This document shows, piece after piece, positions 53,742-62,943 of a stretch of 64,000 nt of DNA. Under the pieces are notes generated by a model, which saw nothing but the letters and a program-made list of their open reading frames with translations, was not told the DNA's origin and did not search any database. The position numbers and the translations under genes were made by a program. Position 1 is the stretch's first letter. Each line of letters opens with the position of its first letter. The DNA is from Formosa agariphila KMM 3901 (GTDB lineage Bacteria > Bacteroidota > Bacteroidia > Flavobacteriales > Flavobacteriaceae), in NCBI RefSeq assembly GCF_000723205.1, contig NZ_HG315671.1:1337351-1401350 (forward strand), given 5' to 3'.

Positions 53742-53785
53742 TTGACATAAATCAAATAGTTTAACCTGAGACAACACTAGTTTTG
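53742..53785 (+). promoter_or_regulatory. Crp/Fnr-type activator site and promoter of ribB
   Basis: TTGACATAAATCAA (53742-53755) fits TTGAY-N4-ATCAA, and TAGTTTTG (53778-53785) is a perfect -7 box. No good -33 element is present. The site centre falls about 43 bases before the likely start point, the class II activator position. The downstream operon encodes a Crp/Fnr protein. Confidence 0.7.
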
Positions 53786-53809
53786 CAGTTAATTAAATAA
53801 TATTTTAAA

Positions 53810-54475
53810 ATGCTACTCACAGAATTAGATACAGTACATACGGTTGAAAACGATAGTCAGGAACGAATAGAACAGGCATTAATACATCTTCAAAATGGAC
53901 ATGGAATTATCTTAATGGATGATGAGGACCGAGAAAATGAAGGCGATTTAGTATTCTCTGCACACAGTATGACAAACGCAGAAATGGCGCTAATGATTAG
54001 AGCATGCAGTGGTATTGTATGTCTTTGTTTAACGAATGAAAAAGCAGACTTACTTGAGTTGCCTTATATGGTAACGGAAAACACAAGTAGTTTTCAAACA
54101 CCTTTCACCATTTCTATAGAAGCTAAAGAAGGTGTAACTACAGGTGTTTCGGCTAAAGATAGATTAACAACAATTCAAGTGGCATCGCATGAGAATGCAA
54201 CAAGCAAAGATTTAGCAAAACCAGGACATATATTCCCGTTACGTGCTAAAAATAATGGAGTGCTTGACAGAAAAGGACATACGGAGGGTAGCGTAGATTT
54301 AATGAAATTAGCTGGCCTAAAACCCGAAGCAGTATTGTGTGAATTGATGAACGACGACGGCACAATGGCGAAAAATGAAACGATTACAGATTTTGCAAAT
54401 GAACACGATTTGATGATCCTCACCATACAAGATATTATTCATTATCGTAAATTTGTAAGAGATTATATCTCATGA
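53810..54475 (+). CDS. ribB: 3,4-dihydroxy-2-butanone-4-phosphate synthase
   Basis: A 221-residue RibB that converts ribulose 5-phosphate to dihydroxybutanone phosphate and formate in riboflavin synthesis. The acidic catalytic loop [10 protein letters not shown] near residues 42-51, TGVSAKDR near 118 and the region [22 protein letters not shown] (His and Glu ligands) are present. No GTP cyclohydrolase II (RibA) domain is attached, unlike the bifunctional form common in bacteria, so this is the stand-alone enzyme. It overlaps the Crp/Fnr gene by 4 bases (ATGA), and no other riboflavin gene is nearby. A Crp/Fnr-type site lies in its promoter. Confidence 0.96.
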   Translation: MLLTELDTVHTVENDSQERIEQALIHLQNGHGIILMDDEDRENEGDLVFSAHSMTNAEMALMIRACSGIVCLCLTNEKADLLELPYMVTENTSSFQTPFTISIEAKEGVTTGVSAKDRLTTIQVASHENATSKDLAKPGHIFPLRAKNNGVLDRKGHTEGSVDLMKLAGLKPEAVLCELMNDDGTMAKNETITDFANEHDLMILTIQDIIHYRKFVRDYIS

Positions 54476-55047
54476 CAAACTATATAGAGCTCACCAATTT
54501 TATAAAAAAGAATATCGATATTGATGATGCAGATTTAAAAATCGTATTACCTTATTTTAAAACCATAAAAAAAAGTAAAAATGACATTTTACTTTCTAAT
54601 GGAAAAAATAGTCAGGCTAGTTATTTTGTGAAAAAAGGGTGTTTAAGACTTTTTTATATTGATGAAAATGGGAAAGATATAACACGTTATATTGCATTTG
54701 AAAATCAGTTTGCTACAGAACTTGTTAGTTTTATAACGAATAATCCTGCACTAGAATCCATACAAGTAATCGAAAATAGTGAATTGTTATATATTACCCA
54801 CGACGATTTTAGACATCTCATGACGATTATTCCCAAATGGAAAGATTTTTATAGTATTTATTTAGAAAAGGCATATGTTAATAATTCGAAAAGACTAAAC
54901 TCTTATACCACGTTAGATGCATCAGAGCGATACAAGCAATTGTTTAAAATTAACCCAAACATTGTTAAACGTCTTCCTAACAAAATAGTTGCTTCTTATA
55001 TCAATATTTCACAAGAAACTTTGAGTCGGATAAAATCTAAAATCTGA
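54472..55047 (+). CDS. Crp/Fnr family transcriptional regulator
   Basis: A 191-residue regulator. An N-terminal cyclic-nucleotide-like beta barrel (about 20-115: [30 protein letters not shown]) is followed by the dimer helix ([13 protein letters not shown]) and a short HTH ([23 protein letters not shown]) ending right after the recognition helix, the usual Bacteroidota form. It has a single Cys, so it lacks an FNR-type iron-sulphur cluster. The effector is unknown. It is translationally coupled to ribB and probably activates its own operon. Confidence 0.93.
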   Translation: MTNYIELTNFIKKNIDIDDADLKIVLPYFKTIKKSKNDILLSNGKNSQASYFVKKGCLRLFYIDENGKDITRYIAFENQFATELVSFITNNPALESIQVIENSELLYITHDDFRHLMTIIPKWKDFYSIYLEKAYVNNSKRLNSYTTLDASERYKQLFKINPNIVKRLPNKIVASYINISQETLSRIKSKI

Positions 55048-55236
55048 CTTAAAAATGGGACTAATTTTTTTCGAACTGCTGCCTATACTTAATATTGTAA
55101 CATGTTTATTATAAAGACACATGTTTTGTCATATCAAAAAACAGTCTGATATTTAGGATGGTTTTAATGTGTTTTATCTCACTTAGATCTACTATACGAT
55201 AACGGTTATTTTAACTTCATACAAATGCTAAAAAAG

Positions 55237-55276
55237 AATAGTCTATGTTCCCTAAACAGAAAACATAGACTATTTT
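55237..55276. terminator. bidirectional terminator between crp-type gene and sulfatase
   Basis: Stem AATAGTCTATGTT with its exact complement and a 12-base loop, with T-rich tails on both sides. Confidence 0.85.
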
Positions 55277-55307
55277 AAAAATGCGTATTAAAGATAATGA
55301 CTAAAAT

Positions 55308-57686
55308 TTATTTATTAGGATACCAAATTTTTGAAGTCCCCATCGTTCCATTAAAATCGAATGGCGCTTCATCGTAATAATCTATTGAAACAGGCGAACC
55401 TAAATCACTACCAAAATCAAGACAATCATTTGCTGTAAAAGCAAAAGGCACAGTAATAGGTATTTGTCCCTTTGCAACCTCTTTACCATTTACCATAAGA
55501 CTAATATTCATTGGAGAACCTGATTTCTCTGCTGTTAATCTTGATACAACCTCTATTTTAACATCGCCAGTAGGTAATTTTGTTTTAGACTTAATATGCG
55601 TTCTTTTTATTTCGAACATATTGTATTCATAACATAAATAACCATCTTTTATATAGCAAGATAGTCCACCAGAAAAACCTCCAAGTGCATATAAAACCCC
55701 ATTAGCATTGTCTGGAACAGTAATCTCCATACTTACATTGTTATTAAATTTTCCTAGTTTAGGCGCTGTAAATTCTGGCATACGTTCAATTCTTCCACTA
55801 AACGTCCAGTCTGTATATGGTGTTGCCGGAGCATCTTCGGGATGATAAATAATAGACCATAAGCCGCCTCCAATAGGTAAGTTTTTATTCTTTGCAGATT
55901 CAACTAAGAACATGTTTTTCATTTCGGCTAGCTTCTCGGGATTTTTTTTGGCTAAATCGTTAGCTTGACTCCAGTCTTCATTTATATTGTAAAGTTCCCA
56001 AGTATCTTCTTCTGGATTCCAAGTCGCAGCTCCTGCAGGTAAACCTGGTACCCACGGATTTCTTAGACCAAAGGCCGAAGCAAACCATCCGTCGTAGTAA
56101 AGTCCACGACTTCCCATAATATCAAAGAATTGAATTTTACGTGTGCCTTCTGCTTTAGCATTAGCAAACGTGTAGTCCATGCTCACACCGTTAATTGGGT
56201 CTTGAGGAAAACCATTCACAACAAGCGGAGCTTCAATATTTACAGCTTCATAAATTGTTGGCACAATATCGATAACATGATGAAATTGTGGTCTAGGAGT
56301 CTTATCGTGCTTAATGTTTTTAGGCCATGAGACAGCCAACGGCTGACGTGTACCACCAAAGTGGGCAGCAACTAGTTTTGTAGATTTGTATGGCGTAGAA
56401 CCAGCCCATGCCCAACCTGCGTTATACATGTTATCCGTTTTAGGCGAGCCCAAAACATCTAAACCTCCAAGCTCTTCTAAAGCATCAATATGTTGTTTAA
56501 TGGTACTCGGGATGCTGTTTTGTGCTAGTAATTCGCTAATTGTTCCATTCTGTCCTTCTGCCGAAGATCCATTATCTCCCCAGATATAAAATATAAGTGT
56601 ATTATCTAGTTTCCCTTGTCTTTCAATTTCATCAATAAGCAAACCAACATTGTAATCGGTATGTTCTGCAAAACCAGCAAAAACTTCCATTAACCTACTT
56701 TGAAACGCTCTTTCATCTTTAGGTATGTCGTTCCAACCTGCCATTGTTTCATTTCTTTCTGTCAATTTCGCGTCTTGAGGAATCCATCCCAATTCTTTTT
56801 GTTTCTTAAAGGCACGTTTGCGATATTCATCCCAACCGTCATCAAATTTACCTTTGTATTTATCGGCCCATTCTTTAGCCACATGGTGTGGACCATGCAC
56901 TGCACCTGGTGCCCAATACATTAAAAATGGCTTGTCTGGAGCAAATGCTTGTTGTTCTCTTAACCAACGAATAGCATCTTCTGTAATATCTTCGGTAAGA
57001 TGATAATAATCATGGCCTTGAGTTGTTTTTGGATGTTCTACAACTGTAGTGTTACGCACCATATGCGGCTCGTACTGTGAGGCTTCACCAGCTAAAAATC
57101 CGTAAAAATATTCGAAACCATAGCCTGTAGGCCAATAATCAAAAGGACCTTTAGAGGTTGTAAGTTCTGCAGGTGTATTATGCCATTTTCCGAATGCACT
57201 TGTATTATAACCGTAATTTTTTAAGACTTCGGCAACGGTGGCTGCATTTTTAGGAATGGTCCCACTAAATCCATCCCAATCGTTGGCTATTTCAGCAATT
57301 TGGCCGTTTCCAATCATGGTATGATTTCTTCCAGTAAGTAGTGACGCACGAGTTGGAGAACACATAGCGGTTGAGTGAAATCGGTTATAAGATATCCCTT
57401 GATTTGCAACTCTACTTAAATTTGAAGTGTTTATTTCTCCTCCATAAGTAGATGGTGTAGCTGGTCCAGCGTCATCAATTAATATTATTAATATGTTAGG
57501 TGCGTCTTTGTCAAGACGCTGTTTGTCTACTCGTTTTTTATAAGTAGAGGTTTGCATGGTAAGACCTGCTTCACTTGCCGATGGTGTTGGAGGAAAGGGC
57601 AATACATCTTGCGCCTGAACAAAACCAACAGTTCCAATCAAAATAAAACAGCTTAGACATTTTAGAATGGTTTGCTTAGTTTTCAT
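55308..57686 (-). CDS. arylsulfatase, AtsA/AtsD-like (sulfatase 1)
   Basis: A 792-residue exported type I sulfatase. The signal peptide ends near residue 27 (FVQAQ). The metal-binding start NILIILIDDAGPATPSTYGG, the formylglycine motif CSPTRASLLTGR and GKWHN follow, then a calcium-site region (WGDNGSSAEGQNG) and a C-terminal beta-sandwich domain. It hydrolyses sulfate esters; length matches the mycobacterial AtsD class (about 790). CSPTR Cys must be oxidised to formylglycine by a maturase not present here. I use the ATG at 57686: a GTG at 57740 lies upstream of the predicted transcription start. Control element: see 57722-57775. Confidence 0.94.
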   Translation of the reverse strand: MKTKQTILKCLSCFILIGTVGFVQAQDVLPFPPTPSASEAGLTMQTSTYKKRVDKQRLDKDAPNILIILIDDAGPATPSTYGGEINTSNLSRVANQGISYNRFHSTAMCSPTRASLLTGRNHTMIGNGQIAEIANDWDGFSGTIPKNAATVAEVLKNYGYNTSAFGKWHNTPAELTTSKGPFDYWPTGYGFEYFYGFLAGEASQYEPHMVRNTTVVEHPKTTQGHDYYHLTEDITEDAIRWLREQQAFAPDKPFLMYWAPGAVHGPHHVAKEWADKYKGKFDDGWDEYRKRAFKKQKELGWIPQDAKLTERNETMAGWNDIPKDERAFQSRLMEVFAGFAEHTDYNVGLLIDEIERQGKLDNTLIFYIWGDNGSSAEGQNGTISELLAQNSIPSTIKQHIDALEELGGLDVLGSPKTDNMYNAGWAWAGSTPYKSTKLVAAHFGGTRQPLAVSWPKNIKHDKTPRPQFHHVIDIVPTIYEAVNIEAPLVVNGFPQDPINGVSMDYTFANAKAEGTRKIQFFDIMGSRGLYYDGWFASAFGLRNPWVPGLPAGAATWNPEEDTWELYNINEDWSQANDLAKKNPEKLAEMKNMFLVESAKNKNLPIGGGLWSIIYHPEDAPATPYTDWTFSGRIERMPEFTAPKLGKFNNNVSMEITVPDNANGVLYALGGFSGGLSCYIKDGYLCYEYNMFEIKRTHIKSKTKLPTGDVKIEVVSRLTAEKSGSPMNISLMVNGKEVAKGQIPITVPFAFTANDCLDFGSDLGSPVSIDYYDEAPFDFNGTMGTSKIWYPNK

Positions 57687-57721
57687 TGAGTTTAAAAGTT
57701 TGTAATTAGTATAGAATATAC

Positions 57722-57775
57722 CAAACTTAGTCAAGAACACTATAATATATAAGTGTAATACCGTTACTTAACGGT
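57722..57775 (-). promoter_or_regulatory. operator and promoter of sulfatase 1
   Basis: On the minus strand: TAACCGTTAAGTAACGGT, containing the perfect palindrome ACCGTTA-AG-TAACGGT (57775-57760), then TTACACTTATA, 18 bases, and TAAGTTTG (57729-57722), a perfect -7 box. There is no clear -33 element. The same arrangement recurs at 59774-59829. Confidence 0.75.
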
Positions 57776-57898
57776 TAAACGACGAGGGAAAAATATCATT
57801 TAAAAAGTAGGCATATCTATGAATTAATAAGTGAAGTTTTTGTTATATTTGGAATAAGGACAGAAATTAAATGTTTTTTTGTCCATAAAGCTCCCTTA

Positions 57899-59518
57899 AT
57901 GTTACCAATTTTAAATACAACTTTAGTAGACTCGGAACCCGAGATTTTAGATGAATTGAATCTTATTTTATCTAGTGATTTGTTTGCTCGTTCTTCAGTA
58001 CTTTCAAAATTTTTAAAATTTATAGTTGAAGAAACTCTAGCTGGACGTACCAATGGTTTAAAAGAGTATACTATAGCCGTAAATGGATTGGGAAAGTCTT
58101 TAGATTTTAATCCACAAATAGATGCGATTATTAGAATTCATGCGGGAAGGTTAAGACGTTCTTTAAACGAATATTATGTTGGGTCAGGTAAAAATGATCG
58201 AATTAAAATAGAAGTAATTAAAGGTACGTATATTCCCGTTTTTAGGTCTAATGTTATTAATAAGCCTGATGAGGTTTTACAAAAAAAGAGTAAACCTATT
58301 GAGTTTTCGCGATCAAAACTTACCCTTGCCGTACTCCCTTTCCGGAATTTATGTCCAGATAAAGAGTATCAATTTTTTGTAGAAGGATTTGGAGAAGAGC
58401 TAACGCGTATCTTTAGCTCAGAATCTAATATTGCTGTTGTAGCACATCATTCTGCCCGTAAATATGCATCTATAGAAGAAGATATTCGTATAATTGGCGC
58501 AGACTTAGGTGCTCATTATTTAATAAATGGTTCTGTAAAACGTTCTAATACAGAAATTCGCGTAAGTGTAGGGCTCGTTGAAACCTTAAACGGCATGCTA
58601 ATTTGGTCTAAAGATTACTCTCATGTACTTGAAAAAGAGAAAATTTTCGATATTCAAGATCAAATTAATAATGAAGTTTTTTCGATTTTAAGTGGTCATT
58701 ATGGTTTCATAATTAGAGATTCAATAGCAGATAAACATGATAAGATGGATCAAAATTTAAACAGTTTTGATGCCGTGTTTTGGAATTACCACGCACAAAT
58801 GTCGCATAGTATTGAAGCTTGTAAAACGAGTAGAAAAGCGCTTGAAGATGCATTAGCTAACGATATCAATAACGTTATGTGTATGGTAATGCTTGCCGAT
58901 TTATATCTTAATTTACATTTACTTGGCTATCCTAATATTGATGATCCTGTAAATGAAGCCTACCGCCTTATTAAAAAGGCTATTAAGTTTGCTCCACGTT
59001 CTCAGCGCGCTCATTTGGCGTTTGGTTGGGTAAATATTTGTTTAGGTGAAAAAGAGAAAGCTATACAGTCTTTAAAATACAGTTTGAAATTAGGCCCTTT
59101 ATCAGCATCGACACGCGGCGATATCGGGTTTTCATTAATTTGTGCCGGAGAGTATAAACAATCTTATAGTTTACTTTTACAGGCACTGGAACTTAATCCA
59201 TATTGCCCGTGGTGGTATTTTATGGGATTTTTCTTTATACATTTTAATAATGAAAACTATGAAGAAGCATTACAATCTGCTAATAATATGAATGCTTCCG
59301 AAGATGTATTTCTAAATCCGTTATTAACTGCTGCTGCTAAAGGGCAAATGGGACTGGTCTTAGAAGCGCAAACAGAAGTGAACCTATTACAACAAAAATT
59401 TCAGCCAATTCTTGAAAATCTTAGAATGCACTTAGAATTTATTGTGTTAGATCATAATCTAGTCGATAAAATTTTAACAGGAGTTAGAAAGGCAGGATTA
59501 GAAATAGTCTCAAAATAA
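57899..59518 (+). CDS. TolB-like/TPR regulator of the sulfatase locus (putative)
   Basis: A 539-residue protein. Residues 1-115 form a domain found in many one-component regulators labelled adenylate cyclase-like: LSKFLKFIVEETLAG, LKEYTIAVNGLGKSLDFNPQ and DAIIRIHAGRLRRSLNEYY. Residues about 140-265 are TolB N-terminal-like (LAVLPFRNL, EGFGEELTRIFSS, ADLGAHYLINGSVKR). The rest has TPR-like helices (RSQRAHLAFGWVNICLGEKEKAIQSLKYSLKLGPL, about 345-500). I see no cyclase catalytic domain and no membrane helix. It sits between the two copies of the operator element, so I infer that it controls both arms. Ligand unknown. Confidence 0.8.
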   Translation: MLPILNTTLVDSEPEILDELNLILSSDLFARSSVLSKFLKFIVEETLAGRTNGLKEYTIAVNGLGKSLDFNPQIDAIIRIHAGRLRRSLNEYYVGSGKNDRIKIEVIKGTYIPVFRSNVINKPDEVLQKKSKPIEFSRSKLTLAVLPFRNLCPDKEYQFFVEGFGEELTRIFSSESNIAVVAHHSARKYASIEEDIRIIGADLGAHYLINGSVKRSNTEIRVSVGLVETLNGMLIWSKDYSHVLEKEKIFDIQDQINNEVFSILSGHYGFIIRDSIADKHDKMDQNLNSFDAVFWNYHAQMSHSIEACKTSRKALEDALANDINNVMCMVMLADLYLNLHLLGYPNIDDPVNEAYRLIKKAIKFAPRSQRAHLAFGWVNICLGEKEKAIQSLKYSLKLGPLSASTRGDIGFSLICAGEYKQSYSLLLQALELNPYCPWWYFMGFFFIHFNNENYEEALQSANNMNASEDVFLNPLLTAAAKGQMGLVLEAQTEVNLLQQKFQPILENLRMHLEFIVLDHNLVDKILTGVRKAGLEIVSK

Positions 59519-59851
59519 ACTTATATAGTATTATTATCCGTTATCAATTATTTACGATTTATAACCAAAATCAGGGATTAATCAAAATGTAAACGGCATT
59601 CATTGTGTTGTTGTTTATTATGTAGACCTTCACTGTATTGTCCCATCAAAGTCACCACAGTTTCCATGAATATATAATGTAATAAAGGTGTATTCTATAG
59701 TAAAATATGTCTTGTATCTGTTACATGTAATATTTAATCTTGTGGCTTCTATTTGCAATTTTACTTTTCCATTTAACCGTTAAGTAACCGTGTAACACTT
59801 ATACTGAAGCAAAGTGTATCTTAAATTTACAGGTATAGAAACTAGATATTA
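59519..59851. other. intergenic region carrying the second operator
   Basis: 333 bases between the regulator and the small gene. The operator and promoter at 59774-59829 fill its right part; the left part shows no gene or RNA. Confidence 0.6.
59774..59829 (+). promoter_or_regulatory. operator and promoter of the right sulfatase operon
   Basis: TAACCGTTAAGTAACCGT (59774-59791) differs from the sulfatase 1 element by one base, followed by GTAACACTTATA, then 18 bases and TAAATTTA (59822-59829), one base off the -7 consensus. The two TAACCGT words are 11 bases apart on one face of the helix. Confidence 0.75.
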
Positions 59852-60091
59852 ATGCCTAATCATTTAAAATACATCTTTCAAGCCTTTCCAAATTTTAAGG
59901 AGAAAATTGAATTCATGTTTCACCACAATGAAAACTTTCATGATTTGTGTGAGGATTACTTGCTATGCATAAACAAGATATTAGAACTAAAGAAGGATAA
60001 CAGTCATCATAGTATTCATATTCAAGAATATCAAGATATACAAAACGATTTAGAACGAGAAATTTTTCAAATTATTTCAAAGGCAGATTAG
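59852..60091 (+). CDS. small helical hypothetical protein
   Basis: A 79-residue acidic, all-helical protein with no signal peptide. It starts YIFQAFPNFKEKIEFMFHHN, with the LCEDYLLC block and a C-terminal helix (EYQDIQNDLEREIFQIIS). The FPxxKEKI-then-helix pattern is faintly like YdcH/DUF465 hairpins, a weak resemblance only. It is the first gene behind the operator at 59774-59829 and may be a partner or regulator of the sulfatase operon. Function unknown. Confidence 0.65.
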   Translation: MPNHLKYIFQAFPNFKEKIEFMFHHNENFHDLCEDYLLCINKILELKKDNSHHSIHIQEYQDIQNDLEREIFQIISKAD

Positions 60092-60243
60092 TTTAAAACT
60101 CTTAGAATTATTTTTTAATAAATCGTTTAAATTCAGTTGAATATTGAGTGCGGTTTTAGTTTCAATTATTTAAGATAATAGCTTTATGAATATTAGATAT
60201 TTTAAATCGCCTCTTGTTTTTTACTTTGACCAAAACCTGAATA

Positions 60244-60275
60244 AATTCATTAACCATACAAATGGTTAATGAATT
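60244..60275. repeat. perfect 14+14 inverted repeat
   Basis: Arms AATTCATTAACCAT and ATGGTTAATGAATT are exact complements around ACAA. It lies 48 bases before the outer-membrane protein gene, with no T run after it. It could be a hairpin that stabilises or partly ends the small-gene message, or an operator. Confidence 0.7.
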
Positions 60276-60322
60276 AGAAAACTCTTGACACGTTTTTATA
60301 AATAATTTTAAGACTTAAAGAT

Positions 60323-61393
60323 ATGACCTATTCAAAATATAAATTTACAAAATATAAAAAGCAAAATGGTTTAAGTTTTTTTAAACAATTATGTTTATTA
60401 GTCTTTATCATGACTTTCAATAATATTGTTCATAGTCAAAACTCTAAGAAATTCGTGTCTCCACTTCAAACTGGACATTATACACCAGGTTTTTTAAGTA
60501 TTAGAGATTTCGCTGATCCAGCCCCAGCTAGTGGGATAATTGTATTAGATTATAATATATATCAATATGGAGATAAATTTTATAACTCAACCGGAGATCA
60601 ATTAAATCAGATTGGTAATGTGAAATTAGACTCTAATCTGAAAGGTTATATTAATAACCCTTTTCTTTTGTATGCTTCTAAAAAGAAAATATTAGGTGCA
60701 ACTTATTTTGGAGGTGTTTCAGTACCATACGTTACGGTCAATACTAATTTGGCATATTCTCGAATTGGAACTATAACAGGAGACGAAAAAAATGGAAATG
60801 TAAGTGGTAAAGTTTCTGGTTTTTCAGATTTAAATGTTTTACCTCTTTACTTGAGTTGGTCTAAATCTTCTTATAATATTACAGCAGGCTATATGTTTTA
60901 TGCACCAACTGGTAAATTTGAGTTAGGTGGTGATGATAATACGGGGCTTGGATACTGGAGTAATATTTTTCAAACATTTGGATATTGGTATCCTCAAAAA
61001 ATAGAAGATAAACCTTCTAAAGCTTTAGCTGTTATGTTGGGGGCAAGCTATGAATTAACTGGAAAAATTAAAGATTCAGACGTAAATATTGGTGATCGTT
61101 TCTCTTTAGATTATGGTATTGAACAATATTTAAATGAAAAATTTTCGGTAGGGATTTATGGAGGTAACAATTGGCAAGTCTCAAAAGACAAGGGAAGTCA
61201 GGTTTATTGGGATAATACTGTAAAAGATAGATTAGGTATTGTAGGTATACAGTTAGCCTATTGGCTATTACCTAATAGACTTCAAGCTGTTGGAAAATGG
61301 GGATTTAGTTACGGAGCTATAGAACGTTATCAGCAAAATTCAGTACAAATAAATCTAGTATTTATCACGGGAGCTTTAAGCAATAGCAATTAA
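60323..61393 (+). CDS. MetA-pathway type outer-membrane protein
   Basis: A 356-residue exported protein of the phenol-degradation MetA-like outer-membrane family. A signal peptide (residues about 25-38, IMTFNNIVHSQ) is preceded by a basic leader. The mature part starts with the family pattern LQTGHYTPGFLSIRDFADPAPASG and then alternates strands (LPLYLSWSKSSYNITAGYMFYAPTG) to a C-terminal strand (VQINLVFITGA). Family members are thought to help hydrophobic or aromatic compounds cross the outer membrane. Here it lies 37 bases before sulfatase 2 and may import the sulfated substrate, which is inference. Confidence 0.85.
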   Translation: MTYSKYKFTKYKKQNGLSFFKQLCLLVFIMTFNNIVHSQNSKKFVSPLQTGHYTPGFLSIRDFADPAPASGIIVLDYNIYQYGDKFYNSTGDQLNQIGNVKLDSNLKGYINNPFLLYASKKKILGATYFGGVSVPYVTVNTNLAYSRIGTITGDEKNGNVSGKVSGFSDLNVLPLYLSWSKSSYNITAGYMFYAPTGKFELGGDDNTGLGYWSNIFQTFGYWYPQKIEDKPSKALAVMLGASYELTGKIKDSDVNIGDRFSLDYGIEQYLNEKFSVGIYGGNNWQVSKDKGSQVYWDNTVKDRLGIVGIQLAYWLLPNRLQAVGKWGFSYGAIERYQQNSVQINLVFITGALSNSN

Positions 61394-61430
61394 ATGACCC
61401 TCGTTACCTAACATTCTGATAATAATTATT

Positions 61431-62888
61431 ATGAAAACACTAATCTGTAAATATTTTAAAGATAACTCAAGTTTGATTACTTCAGTGCTATTAGTACTAA
61501 TTTCATCATTTGTATCTGCGCAAGATAAACCGAACATTGTATATATTTTAGTAGATAACGTTGGCTATGGCAATTTTGGAACTTACGGAGGTACGGTGGA
61601 TACGCCTAATATTGATAAGTTAGCCAAAAGTGGTATACAGTTTAATAACTATAATGTTGAGGCACAATGTACACCAACTAGATCAGCTATTATGACAGGA
61701 AGGCATCCTGTTCGTTCAGGTACAACCTCAGTGCCCTTACCGGGAACGGGACTAGGCGGAATGTCTCCTTGGGAATATACTTTACCAGAACTACTTTCTG
61801 ATGTTGGTTATGCTACGGCGCTGTTTGGTAAATGGCATTTAGGAGATCAGGAAGGTAGATTACCAAACAATCAAGGTTTTGATGAATGGTGGGGAATAAA
61901 AAATAGTTGGGATGAAGCTGGTTATACTACTTGGCCACTATTTAAAGAAAGTGGTATGGAAACGCCTATGATATGGGAAGGTAAGAAAGGGCAGAAATCT
62001 AAAGCAGTCATGCCTTTAAATCTAAAAATTAGACCAATCGTAGATAGAGATTATATCATACCTAAAACTGTGAATTACATTAAGAATAATGCAAAAAAGA
62101 AGACACCGTTCTTCGTTTATGTAGGGTATTCTGAAGCACATCCTCCGATAATAATTAACGAAGATTTTTCAGGAAAATCTACCAAACGAGGAGGAAAATG
62201 GGCAGATATGATTGCTGAGATGGATTTTCATGTTGGAGAAATTATTGATGCAGTGAAAGACACTGGTATTGAGAATAACACCATTTTCATATTCTGCAGT
62301 GATAATGCGAATGGGGGATTTGTACCACAGGATGGTCCGGGATCTAATGGACCATTTAGAGGTGATTTTGCAAACGTTCCTTTTGAAGGAAGCATGCGAG
62401 TTCCTGCAATAATAAGTTGGCCAGGAAAAGTACCTGCAGGTATTGTTACACAAGAGATTTTTGCCGCTGTAGACTGGTTGCCTACGATAGCAGGAATGAT
62501 AGGGGAGCAGAAACATATACCCACAGATAGACCTATTGACGGTATTGATGCCTCTGCAATGATGTTAGGTAAAAGTAATATAACTGGTCGTGATAATTAT
62601 ATGTTCTTTGGTACAGACGGTGGATTACTATCCGTGAAATGGAAGGTTTATAAAACAATATTTAGATATACTGAAGGACCTGTATCTGCAGAGAAATCTT
62701 ATATAAAACCTTCATTTCCTATGATTTATGATTTGAGTAGTGATCCACATGAAGACAATAACCTTATGACTTCAGATTTGACTGTTGGTTGGATTTTTGC
62801 TCCAAATGTTAAGATTATTGGTGCATACGAACACAGTCTAAAAGAATTTCCTAATATTAAGGTAGGTCAAGATTTTAAGGGGTACTAA
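61431..62888 (+). CDS. arylsulfatase (sulfatase 2)
   Basis: A 485-residue exported type I sulfatase. Signal peptide to about residue 31 (SFVSAQ). The N-terminal metal site reads PNIVYILVDNVGYGNFG, so the second Asp of the usual DD pair is Asn, a variant I have seen in related marine sulfatases. The formylglycine motif CTPTRSAIMTGRHP, GKWHLGD and FCSDNANGGF follow. It should cleave sulfate esters in the periplasm after formylglycine maturation. No maturase gene is in the window. It is co-directional and close to the MetA-type and DUF1254 genes. The substrate is unknown; it is a different subfamily from sulfatase 1. Confidence 0.94.
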   Translation: MKTLICKYFKDNSSLITSVLLVLISSFVSAQDKPNIVYILVDNVGYGNFGTYGGTVDTPNIDKLAKSGIQFNNYNVEAQCTPTRSAIMTGRHPVRSGTTSVPLPGTGLGGMSPWEYTLPELLSDVGYATALFGKWHLGDQEGRLPNNQGFDEWWGIKNSWDEAGYTTWPLFKESGMETPMIWEGKKGQKSKAVMPLNLKIRPIVDRDYIIPKTVNYIKNNAKKKTPFFVYVGYSEAHPPIIINEDFSGKSTKRGGKWADMIAEMDFHVGEIIDAVKDTGIENNTIFIFCSDNANGGFVPQDGPGSNGPFRGDFANVPFEGSMRVPAIISWPGKVPAGIVTQEIFAAVDWLPTIAGMIGEQKHIPTDRPIDGIDASAMMLGKSNITGRDNYMFFGTDGGLLSVKWKVYKTIFRYTEGPVSAEKSYIKPSFPMIYDLSSDPHEDNNLMTSDLTVGWIFAPNVKIIGAYEHSLKEFPNIKVGQDFKGY

Positions 62889-62943
62889 TTTCTAAAGCAA
62901 ATATTTTTTTAAATAAGAACTAAAAACATAAAACTACACAACC

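Noticed and set aside
53421-53809. FMN riboswitch ahead of ribB
   Set aside because: None of the conserved RFN-element blocks is visible; a Crp/Fnr site and promoter explain the region better.
57899-59518. Adenylate cyclase
   Set aside because: Homologues are often so named, but no cyclase catalytic domain is present; only the N-terminal regulator-like domain, a TolB-like domain and TPRs are seen.
62169-62524. Leftward frames of about 100 residues inside sulfatase 2
   Set aside because: They are antisense shadows of a clear sulfatase coding sequence.
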